Assembly: GCF_002300555.2 (NCBI RefSeq)
Contig: NZ_NTHN02000022.1
Span: 1 to 64,000, forward strand
Origin: Alloyangia mangrovi
Lineage (GTDB): Bacteria > Pseudomonadota > Alphaproteobacteria > Rhodobacterales > Rhodobacteraceae
DNA: 64,000 nt
Reading direction: 5' to 3'
This document shows positions 1 to 10,616 of this stretch, piece by piece. How positions within the stretch are numbered: the stretch's first letter is position 1; the number at the start of each line of letters is the position of its first letter. A program made the translations under genes and the position numbers. The notes under the pieces were generated by a model, which saw only the letters and a list, made by a program, of their open reading frames with translations, searched no databases and was not told where the DNA came from.

Positions 1-876
1 CTGGCGGCTTCGGGGGTGCGCCGACGCCCGGTCGAGGGGCTGGCCATGGGCTGCGCGCGGCTGGCGGGCGGACGCAGCACGGTGATCGTCGACGCCGCGC
101 CGCCGCCGCAGGGGCGGGCCTCGGCGGGGGCGCATGCCTCGACGCTGGCCTTCGAGCTGACCTCGGGGCGCCGCCCCCTGATCGTCAGCTGCGGCGCCGG
201 TTCGGTCTTCGGCGAAGAATGGCGGCGCGCGGCACGGGCCACGCCCTCGCATTCCACGCTCTGCCTTGATGGCACGTCGAGCGCCCGGCTCGGGGAACGC
301 AGGCGCATCGCCGGCATCGAGCGGGAGCTGATCGTCGACGGGCCGCGGGAGGTGCCGGTGGAGCTGGCACAGGAGGCGGCGGGCTGGCGCTTCGAGGCGG
401 CGCACGACGGTTACAAGCGCAGCCACGGGCTGACCCATGCGCGCAGGCTCGAACTGAGCCTCGACGGGCGGGCTCTGGAAGGCGAGGACATGCTCTTCGC
501 GCTCGATGCCAAGGATCGCAAGACCTTCGACAGGCGGCTTGATCGGGGCGGGCTCGAAGGGTTCCCTTACGAGATTCGCTTTCACCTGCATCCCGACGTC
601 GATGCCGAGCTCGACATGGCTGGTGCGGCGGTCTCGCTGGGGCTTCGGTCGGGCGAGATCTGGGTGTTCCGAACCGAGCAGGGGGTGAAAATGTCCTTGG
701 AAGACTCGGTTTACCTGGAAAATGGCCGGCTTCGGCCCCGCGGGGCGCAACAGGTCGTTTTATCCGGCCGCGTGATGGAGTATGCGACGCGCATCCGCTG
801 GTCGCTGGCCAAGGCGCAGGACACCGCCATCGCGATCCGAGACCTTGGGCAGGACGAGCCGGATGTGACGCTCTGA
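1..876 (+). CDS. Heparinase II/III family protein, C-terminal part (5' end outside window)
   Basis: The reading frame is open from the first base and ends at a TGA at 874-876, so the N-terminal catalytic part lies outside the window. The visible ~291 residues are rich in beta-strand-like sequence typical of the C-terminal beta-sandwich of heparinase II/III-like polysaccharide lyases; a segment near the middle ([16 protein letters not shown]) and the ending with repeated short hydrophobic strands match what I recall of the alphaproteobacterial members. These proteins commonly sit directly upstream of purH in Rhodobacterales, as here (19-bp gap). The substrate is not deducible. Family call is from memory of the family, without the catalytic domain in view. 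Confidence 0.72.
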   Translation: MAASGVRRRPVEGLAMGCARLAGGRSTVIVDAAPPPQGRASAGAHASTLAFELTSGRRPLIVSCGAGSVFGEEWRRAARATPSHSTLCLDGTSSARLGERRRIAGIERELIVDGPREVPVELAQEAAGWRFEAAHDGYKRSHGLTHARRLELSLDGRALEGEDMLFALDAKDRKTFDRRLDRGGLEGFPYEIRFHLHPDVDAELDMAGAAVSLGLRSGEIWVFRTEQGVKMSLEDSVYLENGRLRPRGAQQVVLSGRVMEYATRIRWSLAKAQDTAIAIRDLGQDEPDVTL

Positions 877-895
877 ACCATCTGGGACTCTCCTC

Positions 896-2485
<1,590 letters not shown>

Positions 2486-2512
2486 TCCAACTCAGAATGC
2501 GGGAATAATTGG

Positions 2513-2543
2513 GGGAGTCGGGCCGCGGCCCGACTCCCTTTTT
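2513..2543 (+). terminator. Rho-independent terminator of purH
   Basis: A perfect 26-base palindrome at 2513-2538 (arm GGGAGTCGGGCCG) is followed directly by five T. It lies 28 bases after the purH stop and before the convergent dehydrogenase gene. Confidence 0.9.
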
Positions 2544-2571
2544 CATGCCTGGAATGATGCCCGGGGCGGGT

Positions 2572-4593
2572 TCAGTCCGGCAGCCGGTAGGCGATGATCG
2601 CGTCGCTGACCCCGGTTTCCATCGCGTGATGGCCGGTAGCGGCGATCAGCACGTATTGCCGGCCGTCGACCTCGTAGCTGATCGGATTGGCCTGGCCGCC
2701 AGCGGGCAGCGCGTCAGTCCAGAGCGTCTCGCCGGTTTCGATGTCGATGGCGCGGAAGAGGTTGTCGACCGCCGCCCCGATGAAGATCAGCCCCGAGCCG
2801 GTGAGCACCGCGCCACCATTGTTCGGCGTGCCGATCTTCAGGGGCAGCCGCGATGGCAGGCCGAAGGGACCGTTGCGTAGTGCCGTGCCGAGCGGCGTGT
2901 CCCAGACCGTGTCGCCCGTCGCGAGGTCGATGGCGGTGATCCCGCCATAGGGTGGCTGGGTGCAGGGCAATTCGGTGAGGCCCGATCGCCAGCCCGCGTT
3001 GGTCGTCACCCCGTAGGGCGCGCCAACCTGCGGCTGGCCGCGCCCGGCGCGGCCCTCGGGGCTGCCGACGGGGCGCATGCCTTCGGCGTCGGCTTCGGCG
3101 CGGGGCACCAGCCGGGTGAGATTGGGGATGTCGTTGTAATTGGCGATGAGCAACCCACGGGACGTGTCCACCGCCACCGAACCCCAGTCGTTGCCACCAT
3201 AATAGCCCGGGTACTGGATGTAGTTCCGGGTCGAGGGCGGGGTCAGGTAGCCGTCGTAGACCATCTGCCGGAAGCGGATGCGGCAATAGAGCTGATCGAT
3301 GGGGGTCATGCCCCACATGCGCTTCTCGGTCAGCGGCGGCTTGCGCAGCGTCGCCCAGAGCGACACCGGCTGGCTGTCGGCGACATACTCCGGCTCGATG
3401 TCTCCCTGGGGCAGGTCCGTGAGCTCGCCCACCGGGGTCAGCGGCGCGCCGGTCTCGCGGTTGAGGATGAAGAGATCCCCCTGTTTCGAGGACAGCAGGA
3501 TCGCCGGCTCGCCCTTGTAGTCCAGCAGCGTCGGTTGCGAGCCGAGGTCATAATCCCATAGATCGTGCCGCACGGTCTGGAAGTGCCAGAGCTCCTCGCC
3601 CGTCGCGGCGTCGAGCGCGACCAGCGAGGTCGCATACGCATTCTCGGCCTCCGAGCGGTTGGAGCCGTAGTAATCCACCGCGGAATTGCCGAGCGGCAGG
3701 TAGACGATGCCGCGCGCCTCGTCGGCGGTGGCGGTGGTCCACATGTTGGGCGTTCCGCGGGTGTAGGTCTTGCCCTCGGGCGGGCCGCTGCGCATCTCCT
3801 CGGGCGCGGCGAGATCCCAGGCCCAGACCAGCGCGCCGGTCACTGCGTCGAAGCCGCGGATCACGCCCGAGGGCGCGTCCTCTGCCTGGCCGTCCTTGAC
3901 CTGTGCGCCGGTGACCACGACGCCGCCGACCACGGTCGGCGCGGCGGTGACCGCGTAGAAGCCGGGCACCTTGTCGCCGATCCCCTCCCAGAGATCGACC
4001 TGCCCGCCGTTGCCGAACTCCGTGCAGGGCTCGCCGGTCGAGAGATCGAGCGCGATCAGACGGGCGTCGAGCGTGGCCTCGATCACCCGCACCTTGCAGG
4101 GCTTGCCCTCGGCCCTCTCCGGATCGGTATAGGCGGCCACGCCGCGGCAGGTGGCGCCGTAGGGGATCGCCTCGCGCGGGACCTCGGGATCGAAGCGCCA
4201 CCGCTCTGCGCCGGTCGCCGCGTCGATCGAGATCAACCTGTTCATCGCGGTGCACATGACGAGACTGTCGCCGATCTTCAGCGGAGTGGTCTCGGCGGCG
4301 TATTTCCCGGCGCTGCCGCCCGGCGGCAGGTCGCCGGTGTGGTAGACGAAGGCGCGCTCGAGCTGCCTGACGTTGGCGGGGGTGATCTGGCTCAGTGGCG
4401 AAAAGCGCTGCGCGGTGCCGTCGCCGCCGTAATAGGGCCAGTCCGCGCCGACAGGGATCGGCATCGCCTTCCGAGATAAGGGCTCTGTCGTGCCGCCGCC
4501 CTGGCCCAGGGCAGACAGCGCCGGGACGCAGAGCAGGGCGCCTGCCAGAGCGAGAAGCTGCCGGCGCAGGCGGATGTGGAGAAAGAGGTTCAT
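2572..4593 (-). CDS. PQQ-dependent dehydrogenase, glucose/quinate/shikimate family, catalytic subunit
   Basis: Periplasmic quinoprotein that would oxidise a sugar, polyol or cyclic acid and pass electrons to ubiquinone. The ~673 residues align through the whole beta-propeller with E. coli Gcd as I remember it: DWPYYGGDGTAQRFSPL near the N-terminus, TCRGV, HDLWDYD, the KQGDLFILNRETG segment with the Lys that contacts PQQ, and a C-terminal PAGGQANPISYEVDG. The ATG at 4593 is chosen because GAGGAA lies 8 bases upstream and because it starts a hydrophobic segment (residues ~11-30). In classical Gcd that segment is the fifth transmembrane helix of one fused protein; here the first four helices are in the separate upstream gene at 4652-5023. 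The residue pattern after TCRGV differs from E. coli Gcd (no His), so the substrate may not be glucose. Confidence 0.88.
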   Translation of the reverse strand: MNLFLHIRLRRQLLALAGALLCVPALSALGQGGGTTEPLSRKAMPIPVGADWPYYGGDGTAQRFSPLSQITPANVRQLERAFVYHTGDLPPGGSAGKYAAETTPLKIGDSLVMCTAMNRLISIDAATGAERWRFDPEVPREAIPYGATCRGVAAYTDPERAEGKPCKVRVIEATLDARLIALDLSTGEPCTEFGNGGQVDLWEGIGDKVPGFYAVTAAPTVVGGVVVTGAQVKDGQAEDAPSGVIRGFDAVTGALVWAWDLAAPEEMRSGPPEGKTYTRGTPNMWTTATADEARGIVYLPLGNSAVDYYGSNRSEAENAYATSLVALDAATGEELWHFQTVRHDLWDYDLGSQPTLLDYKGEPAILLSSKQGDLFILNRETGAPLTPVGELTDLPQGDIEPEYVADSQPVSLWATLRKPPLTEKRMWGMTPIDQLYCRIRFRQMVYDGYLTPPSTRNYIQYPGYYGGNDWGSVAVDTSRGLLIANYNDIPNLTRLVPRAEADAEGMRPVGSPEGRAGRGQPQVGAPYGVTTNAGWRSGLTELPCTQPPYGGITAIDLATGDTVWDTPLGTALRNGPFGLPSRLPLKIGTPNNGGAVLTGSGLIFIGAAVDNLFRAIDIETGETLWTDALPAGGQANPISYEVDGRQYVLIAATGHHAMETGVSDAIIAYRLPD

Positions 4594-4651
4594 CGGCTTG
4601 TTCCTCGCGCAGAGATCGACGCCCGGGGGAGGCGGGGGCTCGGCCGGACCA

Positions 4652-5023
4652 TCAAGACGGGCGGCGCCCATTTCGGGAAAGGGTGGGGATGCAAGCCAGC
4701 ATGAGCAGGAGGATCACGGTCGGGGACAGCATCCGCGGCAGCTGCGCCCACCAGTCGCTGCCGCTTTCCCACCACGCCCAGCCGAGCGTTCCGGTCCAGA
4801 CCAGCAGGTAGAGCCACAGCGCCATCATGCTACCGCGATTGAGCAATGTGCCGGTGAGGATCAGGCCGAGCCCCGCGAGCGCGTAATACCAGCTTCCGCC
4901 AAGGAAGATCAGCCAGAGACCGCCGGCCAGCAACACCAGACCGAGGAGAACGCAGACCCATCCAAGGAGTTTGACGCACCAGCCTACAGATGATGGCCGA
5001 GAGGGAGAGGAAATGCGTGTCAC
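4652..5023 (-). CDS. Membrane-anchor domain of PQQ glucose/quinate-type dehydrogenase as a separate gene
   Basis: A 123-residue protein with four hydrophobic segments. It matches the N-terminal quinone-interacting membrane domain of Gcd-type dehydrogenases: LGGSWYYALAGLGL, ALWLYLLVWTGTLGWAWWE and DWWAQLPRMLSP are hallmark pieces of that domain. The frame stops 58 bases before the start of the catalytic gene, so the two are cotranscribed but translated separately. The listed start is a GTG; no good ribosome site precedes it, so the true start is uncertain. A split of this domain is unusual: see the catalytic gene. A frameshift as cause looks unlikely because the downstream gene has its own ribosome site. 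Confidence 0.8.
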   Translation of the reverse strand: MTRISSPSRPSSVGWCVKLLGWVCVLLGLVLLAGGLWLIFLGGSWYYALAGLGLILTGTLLNRGSMMALWLYLLVWTGTLGWAWWESGSDWWAQLPRMLSPTVILLLMLACIPTLSRNGRRPS

Positions 5024-5377
5024 AATTGGCGCTCGCTAATCGGAACATGAAAAAGGAAAGGCCAAATCGAAGGGCTCGAGAAAATGATATTCAGTCACTG
5101 GAATATCGACAAGTATCATGATGCCGCAGGTGCGAAAAAAAATCGCTCCTCGGTAGAGTTGAGGATTTCCGAAGCAACTGTGAAAGATATGGCCCATATG
5201 GCCTGCTTTTCCATTGGCGGAGTGGTTTCGCGCTGTGCGCTATCGAGCGGAGCCACCTATCCCCCGGGTTAGGGCGAGTGGGACCCGCCAATTCCGCGCA
5301 ATTCACCCCGGCGCCGATTCGTGGAAAGATGGGGCCGGCGGCGGCGGAGCGCTGCGTTATTTCAGGGAGTGATTGGC
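5024..5377. other. Divergent intergenic region with an imperfect palindrome
   Basis: This 354-base stretch separates the minus-strand dehydrogenase genes from the plus-strand hydrolase and looks more AT-rich than its neighbours. It carries a near-perfect palindrome at 5086-5107 (arms GATATTC and GAATATC around AGTCACTG), a plausible operator for either side. I see no tRNA-like structure and no convincing gene. Confidence 0.5.
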
Positions 5378-6544
5378 GTGAAAGTTTTCTTCGGGGCTGC
5401 CCTTGCGGCGGTCGTGACCGTCTGCCTGCCAGGACCTGCGGCGGCTCAGGAGGCGGAACGCGCGGTTCTGAAAGCTCTGCTGTCGGGTGACACCAGGAAT
5501 GTCGAGGTCACCGAGGAGTTCGCCCGGGCCGTGCCCGAAGCCCAGCTTGACGGCCTGCTTGAGACCCTGCGGGCGCAGATCGGCCCGGTCGAGGAGATCG
5601 AGCTCGAGGGCGGCAGCGGCATACTGCGCAGTGCCACCTACCAGGTGCCGGTGAAGATCACTCTCGATCCCGCGGGGCGGATCGCTGGGCTCCGCCTCGG
5701 CGCCCCCGAGCCGCTGGTCGCCGACCTGCGCGCGGCGGTTGCAGGACTGGCTGGACTGGGCGCCGAGGTCTCCTGGCTGGTGACGCGCGAGGGCGAGGTG
5801 CTGGCGGCAGGCGGGGCGGCGCATCCGCTGGCGGTCGGCTCGGCTTTCAAGCTGGGGATCCTGTCGGTGCTGGCGCGTGACGTGCGCGCGGGCAAGACCG
5901 ATTGGGACCGGGTGCTGCGGCTTGGCGAAAGCCATAGGTCGCTGCCCTCGGGGCGGCTTCAGGACTTCCCCGACGAGGCGCCGGTGACGCTGCACACCGC
6001 CGCGCTGCTGATGATCGCCGAGAGCGACAATACCGCCACCGACCTGCTGCTCGACCTCTTGGGGCGCGACACCGTGGCCGAGGAACTTGAGATTGCGCCG
6101 GAGGCGCTGCTCTCGACCCGCGAGTTCTTTGCGCTCAAGAGCGATCCCGCCGCGGCTCAGGCCTGGCTCGACGCAGAACCCCAAGACCGCCCCGCCATCG
6201 CCGCCGAGGCCGCATTGATGCCGCCCGATCCGGCCGCCGCCGCTGCGCGGTCCGTGCCCGGGATCGAATGGTACCTGCCGCTCGAGCGGCTCTGCGCGCT
6301 GCTGGTGCCCATGGCCGAGCTGCCGATGCTGCAGCTCAATCCCGGACCCGCCTACGGGCTGGGCCCCGCCGCCTATAAGGGCGGCTCGGAGCCGGGGGTG
6401 CTGAATTTCACCGTGGCGCTCCGCGACGCCGAGGAGCGCCCGCTCTGCGCCGCGCTGACGGTGAACGATCCGGGGGTGATCGACGAGCAGGCGGCCACCG
6501 GCGCTTTCCGCGCGCTGCTGCGCCGGGCGCTCGCGCAACCCTGA
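5378..6544 (+). CDS. Secreted serine hydrolase of the beta-lactamase class A / DD-peptidase fold
   Basis: Exported protein of ~388 residues. The GTG at 5378 is chosen because AGGGAG lies 8 bases upstream and a signal peptide follows (hydrophobic core ending in PGPAAA-QE). Residues ~25-115 form a small alpha/beta domain of the kind found before ORF12-type serine hydrolases. The penicillin-binding fold follows: SAFK (SxxK) near residue 155, SDN near 216 and KGG in the place of KTG near 334. These support an acyl-serine hydrolase, but not specifically an antibiotic-resistance enzyme; the lack of a class A omega-loop ExxxN motif that I can identify argues for caution. It could also be a muropeptide-acting enzyme. 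It stands alone upstream of lspA. Confidence 0.75.
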   Translation: MKVFFGAALAAVVTVCLPGPAAAQEAERAVLKALLSGDTRNVEVTEEFARAVPEAQLDGLLETLRAQIGPVEEIELEGGSGILRSATYQVPVKITLDPAGRIAGLRLGAPEPLVADLRAAVAGLAGLGAEVSWLVTREGEVLAAGGAAHPLAVGSAFKLGILSVLARDVRAGKTDWDRVLRLGESHRSLPSGRLQDFPDEAPVTLHTAALLMIAESDNTATDLLLDLLGRDTVAEELEIAPEALLSTREFFALKSDPAAAQAWLDAEPQDRPAIAAEAALMPPDPAAAAARSVPGIEWYLPLERLCALLVPMAELPMLQLNPGPAYGLGPAAYKGGSEPGVLNFTVALRDAEERPLCAALTVNDPGVIDEQAATGAFRALLRRALAQP

Positions 6545-6626
6545 GCCGGGCAGGGCTTTCCCTCGCGGCGCGCAGCCTGTAGACCGGGCGGAAACCCGGG
6601 GTGCGGCCCCGGCGCAAGGAGACTTC

Positions 6627-7118
6627 ATGCGGCTGGTACTGGTGACGGCGGCGATCACCTTCGTGGTGGATCAGCTTTCGAAATGGCTCGTGGTGCACGT
6701 GATGGGACTGGCGCAGCGCCTGTCGATCGACGTTCTGCCGCCGGTTCTCAACTTCCGCATGGCATGGAACCGCGGCATGAACTTCGGCCTCTTTGCCGAT
6801 GATGCCGCCGCCGCGCGCTGGACGCTGATCGCCGTGGCGCTGGGAATCGTGCTCTTCGTTTCGGTCTGGCTGCGCCGCGATCCGCCGGGGCGGCTCGGGC
6901 TGATCTCGGGTGGCCTGCTGATCGGCGGCGCGCTCGGCAACGTCATCGACCGGCTGCTCTACGGTGCGGTGGCGGATTTCCTCAACATGTCCTGCTGCGG
7001 GCTGAACAACCCCTTCGCCTTCAATGTCGCCGATATCGCGATCTTCGCGGGGGCGATCGGGCTGGTGCTCTTCTCCGGCGGGACCGAGACGGGCAAGCGC
7101 AGGAAAAAGGCCCCGTGA
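6627..7118 (+). CDS. lspA: Lipoprotein signal peptidase (signal peptidase II)
   Basis: Inner-membrane aspartic protease that removes the signal peptide from prolipoproteins after lipidation. The 163-residue protein has four membrane segments and the family motifs: VVDQLSKW near the start, AWNRGMNFG in the first periplasmic loop, and the two catalytic aspartates in NVIDRLLYGAVADF and FNVADIAIFAG. AAGGAG lies just upstream of the ATG. The next gene encodes a lipoprotein, one of its likely substrates, only ~55 bases downstream and probably cotranscribed. Confidence 0.97.
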   Translation: MRLVLVTAAITFVVDQLSKWLVVHVMGLAQRLSIDVLPPVLNFRMAWNRGMNFGLFADDAAAARWTLIAVALGIVLFVSVWLRRDPPGRLGLISGGLLIGGALGNVIDRLLYGAVADFLNMSCCGLNNPFAFNVADIAIFAGAIGLVLFSGGTETGKRRKKAP

Positions 7119-7173
7119 CGGGGCGGGCCGGATCGTATAGATCCGGGCGAAAGGCAAGAACCGGAGAATGGCC

Positions 7174-7689
7174 ATGAAGCTGCCGCATCTCGTGCTGATG
7201 CTCGGAATGACCGGGCTCGTCGCCTGTACGACGAGTGATCGCACGCTGCACCAAATGCGCAACAACCGCGGCACCCCCGAGGAGTTCGCCATCGTGCCGA
7301 ACAAGCCGTTGGAGATGCCGCAGAGCTTCGCCGAGCTGCCGGTGCCGACGCCGGGCAGCGGCAACCGCACCGACCAGACGCCGCTCTCCGACGCCGTCGC
7401 GGCGCTTGGCGGCAACCCGGCGCAGCTGGCGGTGGGCGAGGTGCCCTCCCGCGATGCCGCGCTGGTGAACCGCGCCTCGCGCTACGGCCGCGACGGCAAC
7501 ATCCGCACGCGGCTTGCCGTGGAGGACGCCCAGTTCCGCCGCGACAAGTCGGTGTACAACTGGAAGCTCTTCAAGGACGACGAGTACAACAAGGTCTACC
7601 GCGACCAGATTCTCGACCCCTATGCGGCGCTGACAGCCTACCGCAAGGCTGGCGCCCGCACCCCCTCTGCGCCGCCCACCGCCGACTGA
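7174..7689 (+). CDS. DUF3035 outer-membrane-type lipoprotein (BamF-like)
   Basis: Small lipoprotein of ~171 residues with a signal peptide ending in a lipobox (LVACTT, Cys near residue 18). An alternative ATG at 7168 is only one base from the GGAG ribosome site (7163-7166); the ATG at 7174 has a normal 7-base gap, so it is preferred. The sequence LHQMRNNRGTPEEFAIVPNKPLEMP is characteristic of the alphaproteobacterial DUF3035 family, which I recall being linked to the BAM outer-membrane protein assembly complex as BamF; that function is family knowledge held with moderate certainty. It lies between lspA and the M16 peptidase pair, an envelope-related cluster. Confidence 0.85.
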   Translation: MKLPHLVLMLGMTGLVACTTSDRTLHQMRNNRGTPEEFAIVPNKPLEMPQSFAELPVPTPGSGNRTDQTPLSDAVAALGGNPAQLAVGEVPSRDAALVNRASRYGRDGNIRTRLAVEDAQFRRDKSVYNWKLFKDDEYNKVYRDQILDPYAALTAYRKAGARTPSAPPTAD

Positions 7690-7791
7690 ACGCGCGGCCC
7701 ATCACGAAAACGCAAGCCCAGCTTGGAATGACTGCCCCCGCCCCGTAGGTTGGGGGCAGATGTCGTTTCAGCGAAGGAATGGGGCTTGCAG

Positions 7792-9210
7792 ATGAAGTCA
7801 TGGAGCGCGGCGCTGGCCGTGATGGTGCTGACGGCGATGCCGCTGCAGGCGGAGACGGTGGCGGATGCCACCGACAAGACGCCGGTCACCACCTTCTCGC
7901 TCGACAACGGTATGGACGTCGTCGTGGTCGAGGATCACCGTGCGCCGGTCGTCGTGCACATGGTCTGGTACAAGGCGGGCTCCGCCGACGAGACTGCGGG
8001 CAGTTCGGGCGTCGCGCATTTCCTCGAGCACCTGCTGTTCAAGGGCACCGACACGCTGGCGCCCGGCGAGTTCTCCAAGATCGTGGCCCGCAATGGCGGC
8101 ACCGACAACGCCTTCACCTCCTATGACCAGACCGCCTACCACCAGCGCGTCGCCGCCGACCGGCTCGGGCTGATGATGGAGATGGAAGCCGACCGCATGG
8201 TCAACCTGCAGCTCGACGAAGAGGACATCCTCACCGAGCGCGACGTGATCATCGAAGAGCGCAACATGCGCACCGAGAATGATCCGGGCGCGCTGCTGCG
8301 CGAGCAGATGGGCGCGGCGCTCTACCTCAACCACCGCTACGGCGTGCCGGTGATCGGCTGGCGCGAGGAGATGGAGCAGCTTGATCTCGACGACGCGCTG
8401 GCCTTCTACCACCGCAATTACGCCCCCAACAACGCGGTCCTCGTGGTCGCTGGCGACACCACCCCGGACGAGGTGCGCAAGTTGGCCGAGGAGACCTACG
8501 GCAAGCTGCCCGCCAACCCCGAGGTCGGCGCCCCGCGCGAGCGCCCGCAGGAGCCGCGGCAGATGGCCGAGCGCCGGCTGCGCTTCGAGGACCCGCGCGT
8601 CGCGCAGCCCTACGTGATGCGCCGCTACCTCGCGCCCGAGCGCGATCCCGGTGACCAGGAAGAGGCCGCGGCGCTCACCCTGCTGGCCGAGGTCCTCGGC
8701 GGCGGGCAGACTTCGGTGCTGAACCAGAAGCTGCAGTTCGAGCAGCACAAGGCGATCTACGTGGGCGCCTTCTACGACGGCACCTCCTATGACGACGGCA
8801 GCTTCGGTTTCGGCATCGTGCCGGCGCCCGGCGTTACGCTGGAAGAGGCCGAAGCGGCGCTCGACGCCGAGCTGGCGGCCTTCCTGGAAACCGGCTGCGA
8901 CGCCGAGCAGCTCGAGCGGATCAAGTTCCAGGCCCGCGCCTCGGAGATCTACGACCGCGACGACGTGGCCAGCGTGGCGCAGCGCTACGGCAATGCGCTG
9001 ACTTCGGGCCTGACGGTCGAGGACGTGCAGGCCTGGCCCGAAATCCTGCAGGGCGTGACCAACGAGCAGATCGTCGCCGCCGCGCGCAAGGTCTTCGACA
9101 AGCGCCATTCTGTCACCGGCTACCTGACCACGCCCGCCGACGCCGCCCCCGAGGCCGCACCCGCCCCCATGTCGCTGCCGCAGACCGATGCCGAAGAGGT
9201 GACCCAATGA
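7792..9210 (+). CDS. M16 family zinc metallopeptidase, catalytic member, exported
   Basis: Periplasmic peptidase of the pitrilysin/processing-peptidase family, ~472 residues. The ATG at 7792 starts a clear signal peptide (cleavage after LQAE or PLQA). The inverted zinc motif HFLEH sits at residues ~76-80, and the third ligand Glu is in the region LTERDVIIEERN about 75 residues later, so the enzyme should be active. The gene's last four bases overlap the start of the next M16 gene, so the two are translationally coupled; active and inactive M16 proteins often form heterodimers, as in mitochondrial processing peptidase. The natural substrate is unknown. Confidence 0.92.
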   Translation: MKSWSAALAVMVLTAMPLQAETVADATDKTPVTTFSLDNGMDVVVVEDHRAPVVVHMVWYKAGSADETAGSSGVAHFLEHLLFKGTDTLAPGEFSKIVARNGGTDNAFTSYDQTAYHQRVAADRLGLMMEMEADRMVNLQLDEEDILTERDVIIEERNMRTENDPGALLREQMGAALYLNHRYGVPVIGWREEMEQLDLDDALAFYHRNYAPNNAVLVVAGDTTPDEVRKLAEETYGKLPANPEVGAPRERPQEPRQMAERRLRFEDPRVAQPYVMRRYLAPERDPGDQEEAAALTLLAEVLGGGQTSVLNQKLQFEQHKAIYVGAFYDGTSYDDGSFGFGIVPAPGVTLEEAEAALDAELAAFLETGCDAEQLERIKFQARASEIYDRDDVASVAQRYGNALTSGLTVEDVQAWPEILQGVTNEQIVAAARKVFDKRHSVTGYLTTPADAAPEAAPAPMSLPQTDAEEVTQ

Positions 9211-10541
9211 ATTTCCGCATCGTGACCGGCCCGCTCATCGCCGCGGCGGCCTCGCTCTGGCTGGCGCTGCCCGCCGCCGCCGAGATCGACATCCAGCAGA
9301 TCGAGACGCCGATGGGCTTCAAGGCCTGGCTGGTCGAGGAACCCTCGATCCCCTTCACCGCGCTGGAGCTCCGCTTTAAGGGTGGCGCGGCGCTGGATGC
9401 TCCGGGAAAGCGTGGCGCGACCAACCTGATGGTCGGCCTGCTCGAAGAGGGCGCCGGGGCCTATGACGCGCAGGGTTTCGCGGCGGAATCCGAGTCGCTC
9501 GCCGCCAGCTTCGGCTACGATTCGAACCAAGACGCGGTCTCGGTCTCGGCGCGCTTTCTCACCGAGAACCGCGACGACGCGGTCGAACTGCTGCGCCAGA
9601 GCCTGATCGAGCCGAGCTTCTCCGAGGCCGCCATGACGCGGGTCCGGGCGCAGGTGATCTCGGGGATCCGCAGCGATGCCAAGGATCCAGACAGCATCGC
9701 CAATGCAACCTTCGACGCCGAGGTCTTCGGCGATCACCCTTATGGCAGCGATGCCTCGGGCACGGTCGAGAGCGTCAGCGCGCTGACCCGCGACGACATC
9801 GTCGCCGCCTGGAAGGGCGCCCTGGCCAAGGACCGGGTCTATATCGCCGCCACCGGCGACATCTCTCCCGAGGAGCTCTCGGCGCTGATCGACAATCTCC
9901 TGGGCGACCTGCCCGAGACCGGCGCGCCGATGCCGCAGGATGTCGACGTGCAGACTTCGGCGGGGATCACTGTGGTGCCCTTCGAGACCCCGCAGTCGGT
10001 GGCGCTTTTCGGCCAGAAGGGTCTGAAGCGCGACGACCCGGACTTCTTCGCCGCTTACGTGATGAACACCATCCTCGGCGGTGGCGGCTTCGAGGCCCGG
10101 CTGATGAACGAGGTGCGCGAAAAGCGCGGCCTGACCTACGGCGTCTATTCCTACATCGTGCCGATGGACCACGCCGAGCTCTACCTCGGCCGTGTCGCCT
10201 CGGCCAATGACCGCATCGGCGAGGCCATCGGTGTGATCAGGGACGAATGGGCCAAGCTCGCCGAGAACGGCGTCACCGAGGCGGAGCTCGATCAGGCCAA
10301 GACCTATCTCACCGGTGCCTACCCGCTGCGCTTCGACGGCAACGGGCCGATCGCGGATATTCTGGTGGGCATGCAGATGGACGGGCTGACCCCCGACTAT
10401 ATCGCCACGCGCAACGACAATATCGAGGCGGTTACCCTGGACGACGTCAAGCGCGTTGCTGCGAGCCTGCTCAAGCCCGAGGCGCTGCGCTTCATCGTCG
10501 TCGGCGAGCCCGTGGGCGTGGAAAGCACCGAAGCCGAGTGA
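9207..10541 (+). CDS. M16 family peptidase-like protein lacking the zinc motif (partner subunit)
   Basis: Exported ~444-residue protein with a signal peptide (cleavage near PAAAEI). It has the M16 fold throughout, including the C-terminal GGGGFEARLMNEVREKRGL and YGVYSY segment that shapes the substrate cavity. At the place of the HxxEH motif it reads NLMVGLLEEG, so the metal ligands are missing. It overlaps the upstream catalytic gene by ATGA. The natural inference is an obligate non-catalytic partner that supplies the Arg-Tyr substrate-binding pair while the upstream protein supplies zinc. Confidence 0.92.
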   Translation: MNFRIVTGPLIAAAASLWLALPAAAEIDIQQIETPMGFKAWLVEEPSIPFTALELRFKGGAALDAPGKRGATNLMVGLLEEGAGAYDAQGFAAESESLAASFGYDSNQDAVSVSARFLTENRDDAVELLRQSLIEPSFSEAAMTRVRAQVISGIRSDAKDPDSIANATFDAEVFGDHPYGSDASGTVESVSALTRDDIVAAWKGALAKDRVYIAATGDISPEELSALIDNLLGDLPETGAPMPQDVDVQTSAGITVVPFETPQSVALFGQKGLKRDDPDFFAAYVMNTILGGGGFEARLMNEVREKRGLTYGVYSYIVPMDHAELYLGRVASANDRIGEAIGVIRDEWAKLAENGVTEAELDQAKTYLTGAYPLRFDGNGPIADILVGMQMDGLTPDYIATRNDNIEAVTLDDVKRVAASLLKPEALRFIVVGEPVGVESTEAE

Positions 10542-10563
10542 GCCTTTTGCGCACGGCAAGGAA

Positions 10564-10593
10564 AAAGGCGGGCCCGATCTCGGGCCCGCCTTT
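10564..10593 (+). terminator. Rho-independent terminator after the M16 pair
   Basis: An 11-bp stem (arm GGCGGGCCCGA at 10567-10577, matching arm at 10580-10590) with a short loop, flanked by an A run and TTT. Bidirectional shape fits the convergent M16/dapA arrangement. Confidence 0.85.
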
Positions 10594-10616
10594 CTTCATC
10601 TGATCGCCGCCCGGCT

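Noticed and set aside
7128..7146. Hairpin with arms CCGGATC and GATCCGG between lspA and the lipoprotein gene
   Set aside because: No T run and the genes are closely spaced; possibly only a weak structure in an operon leader.
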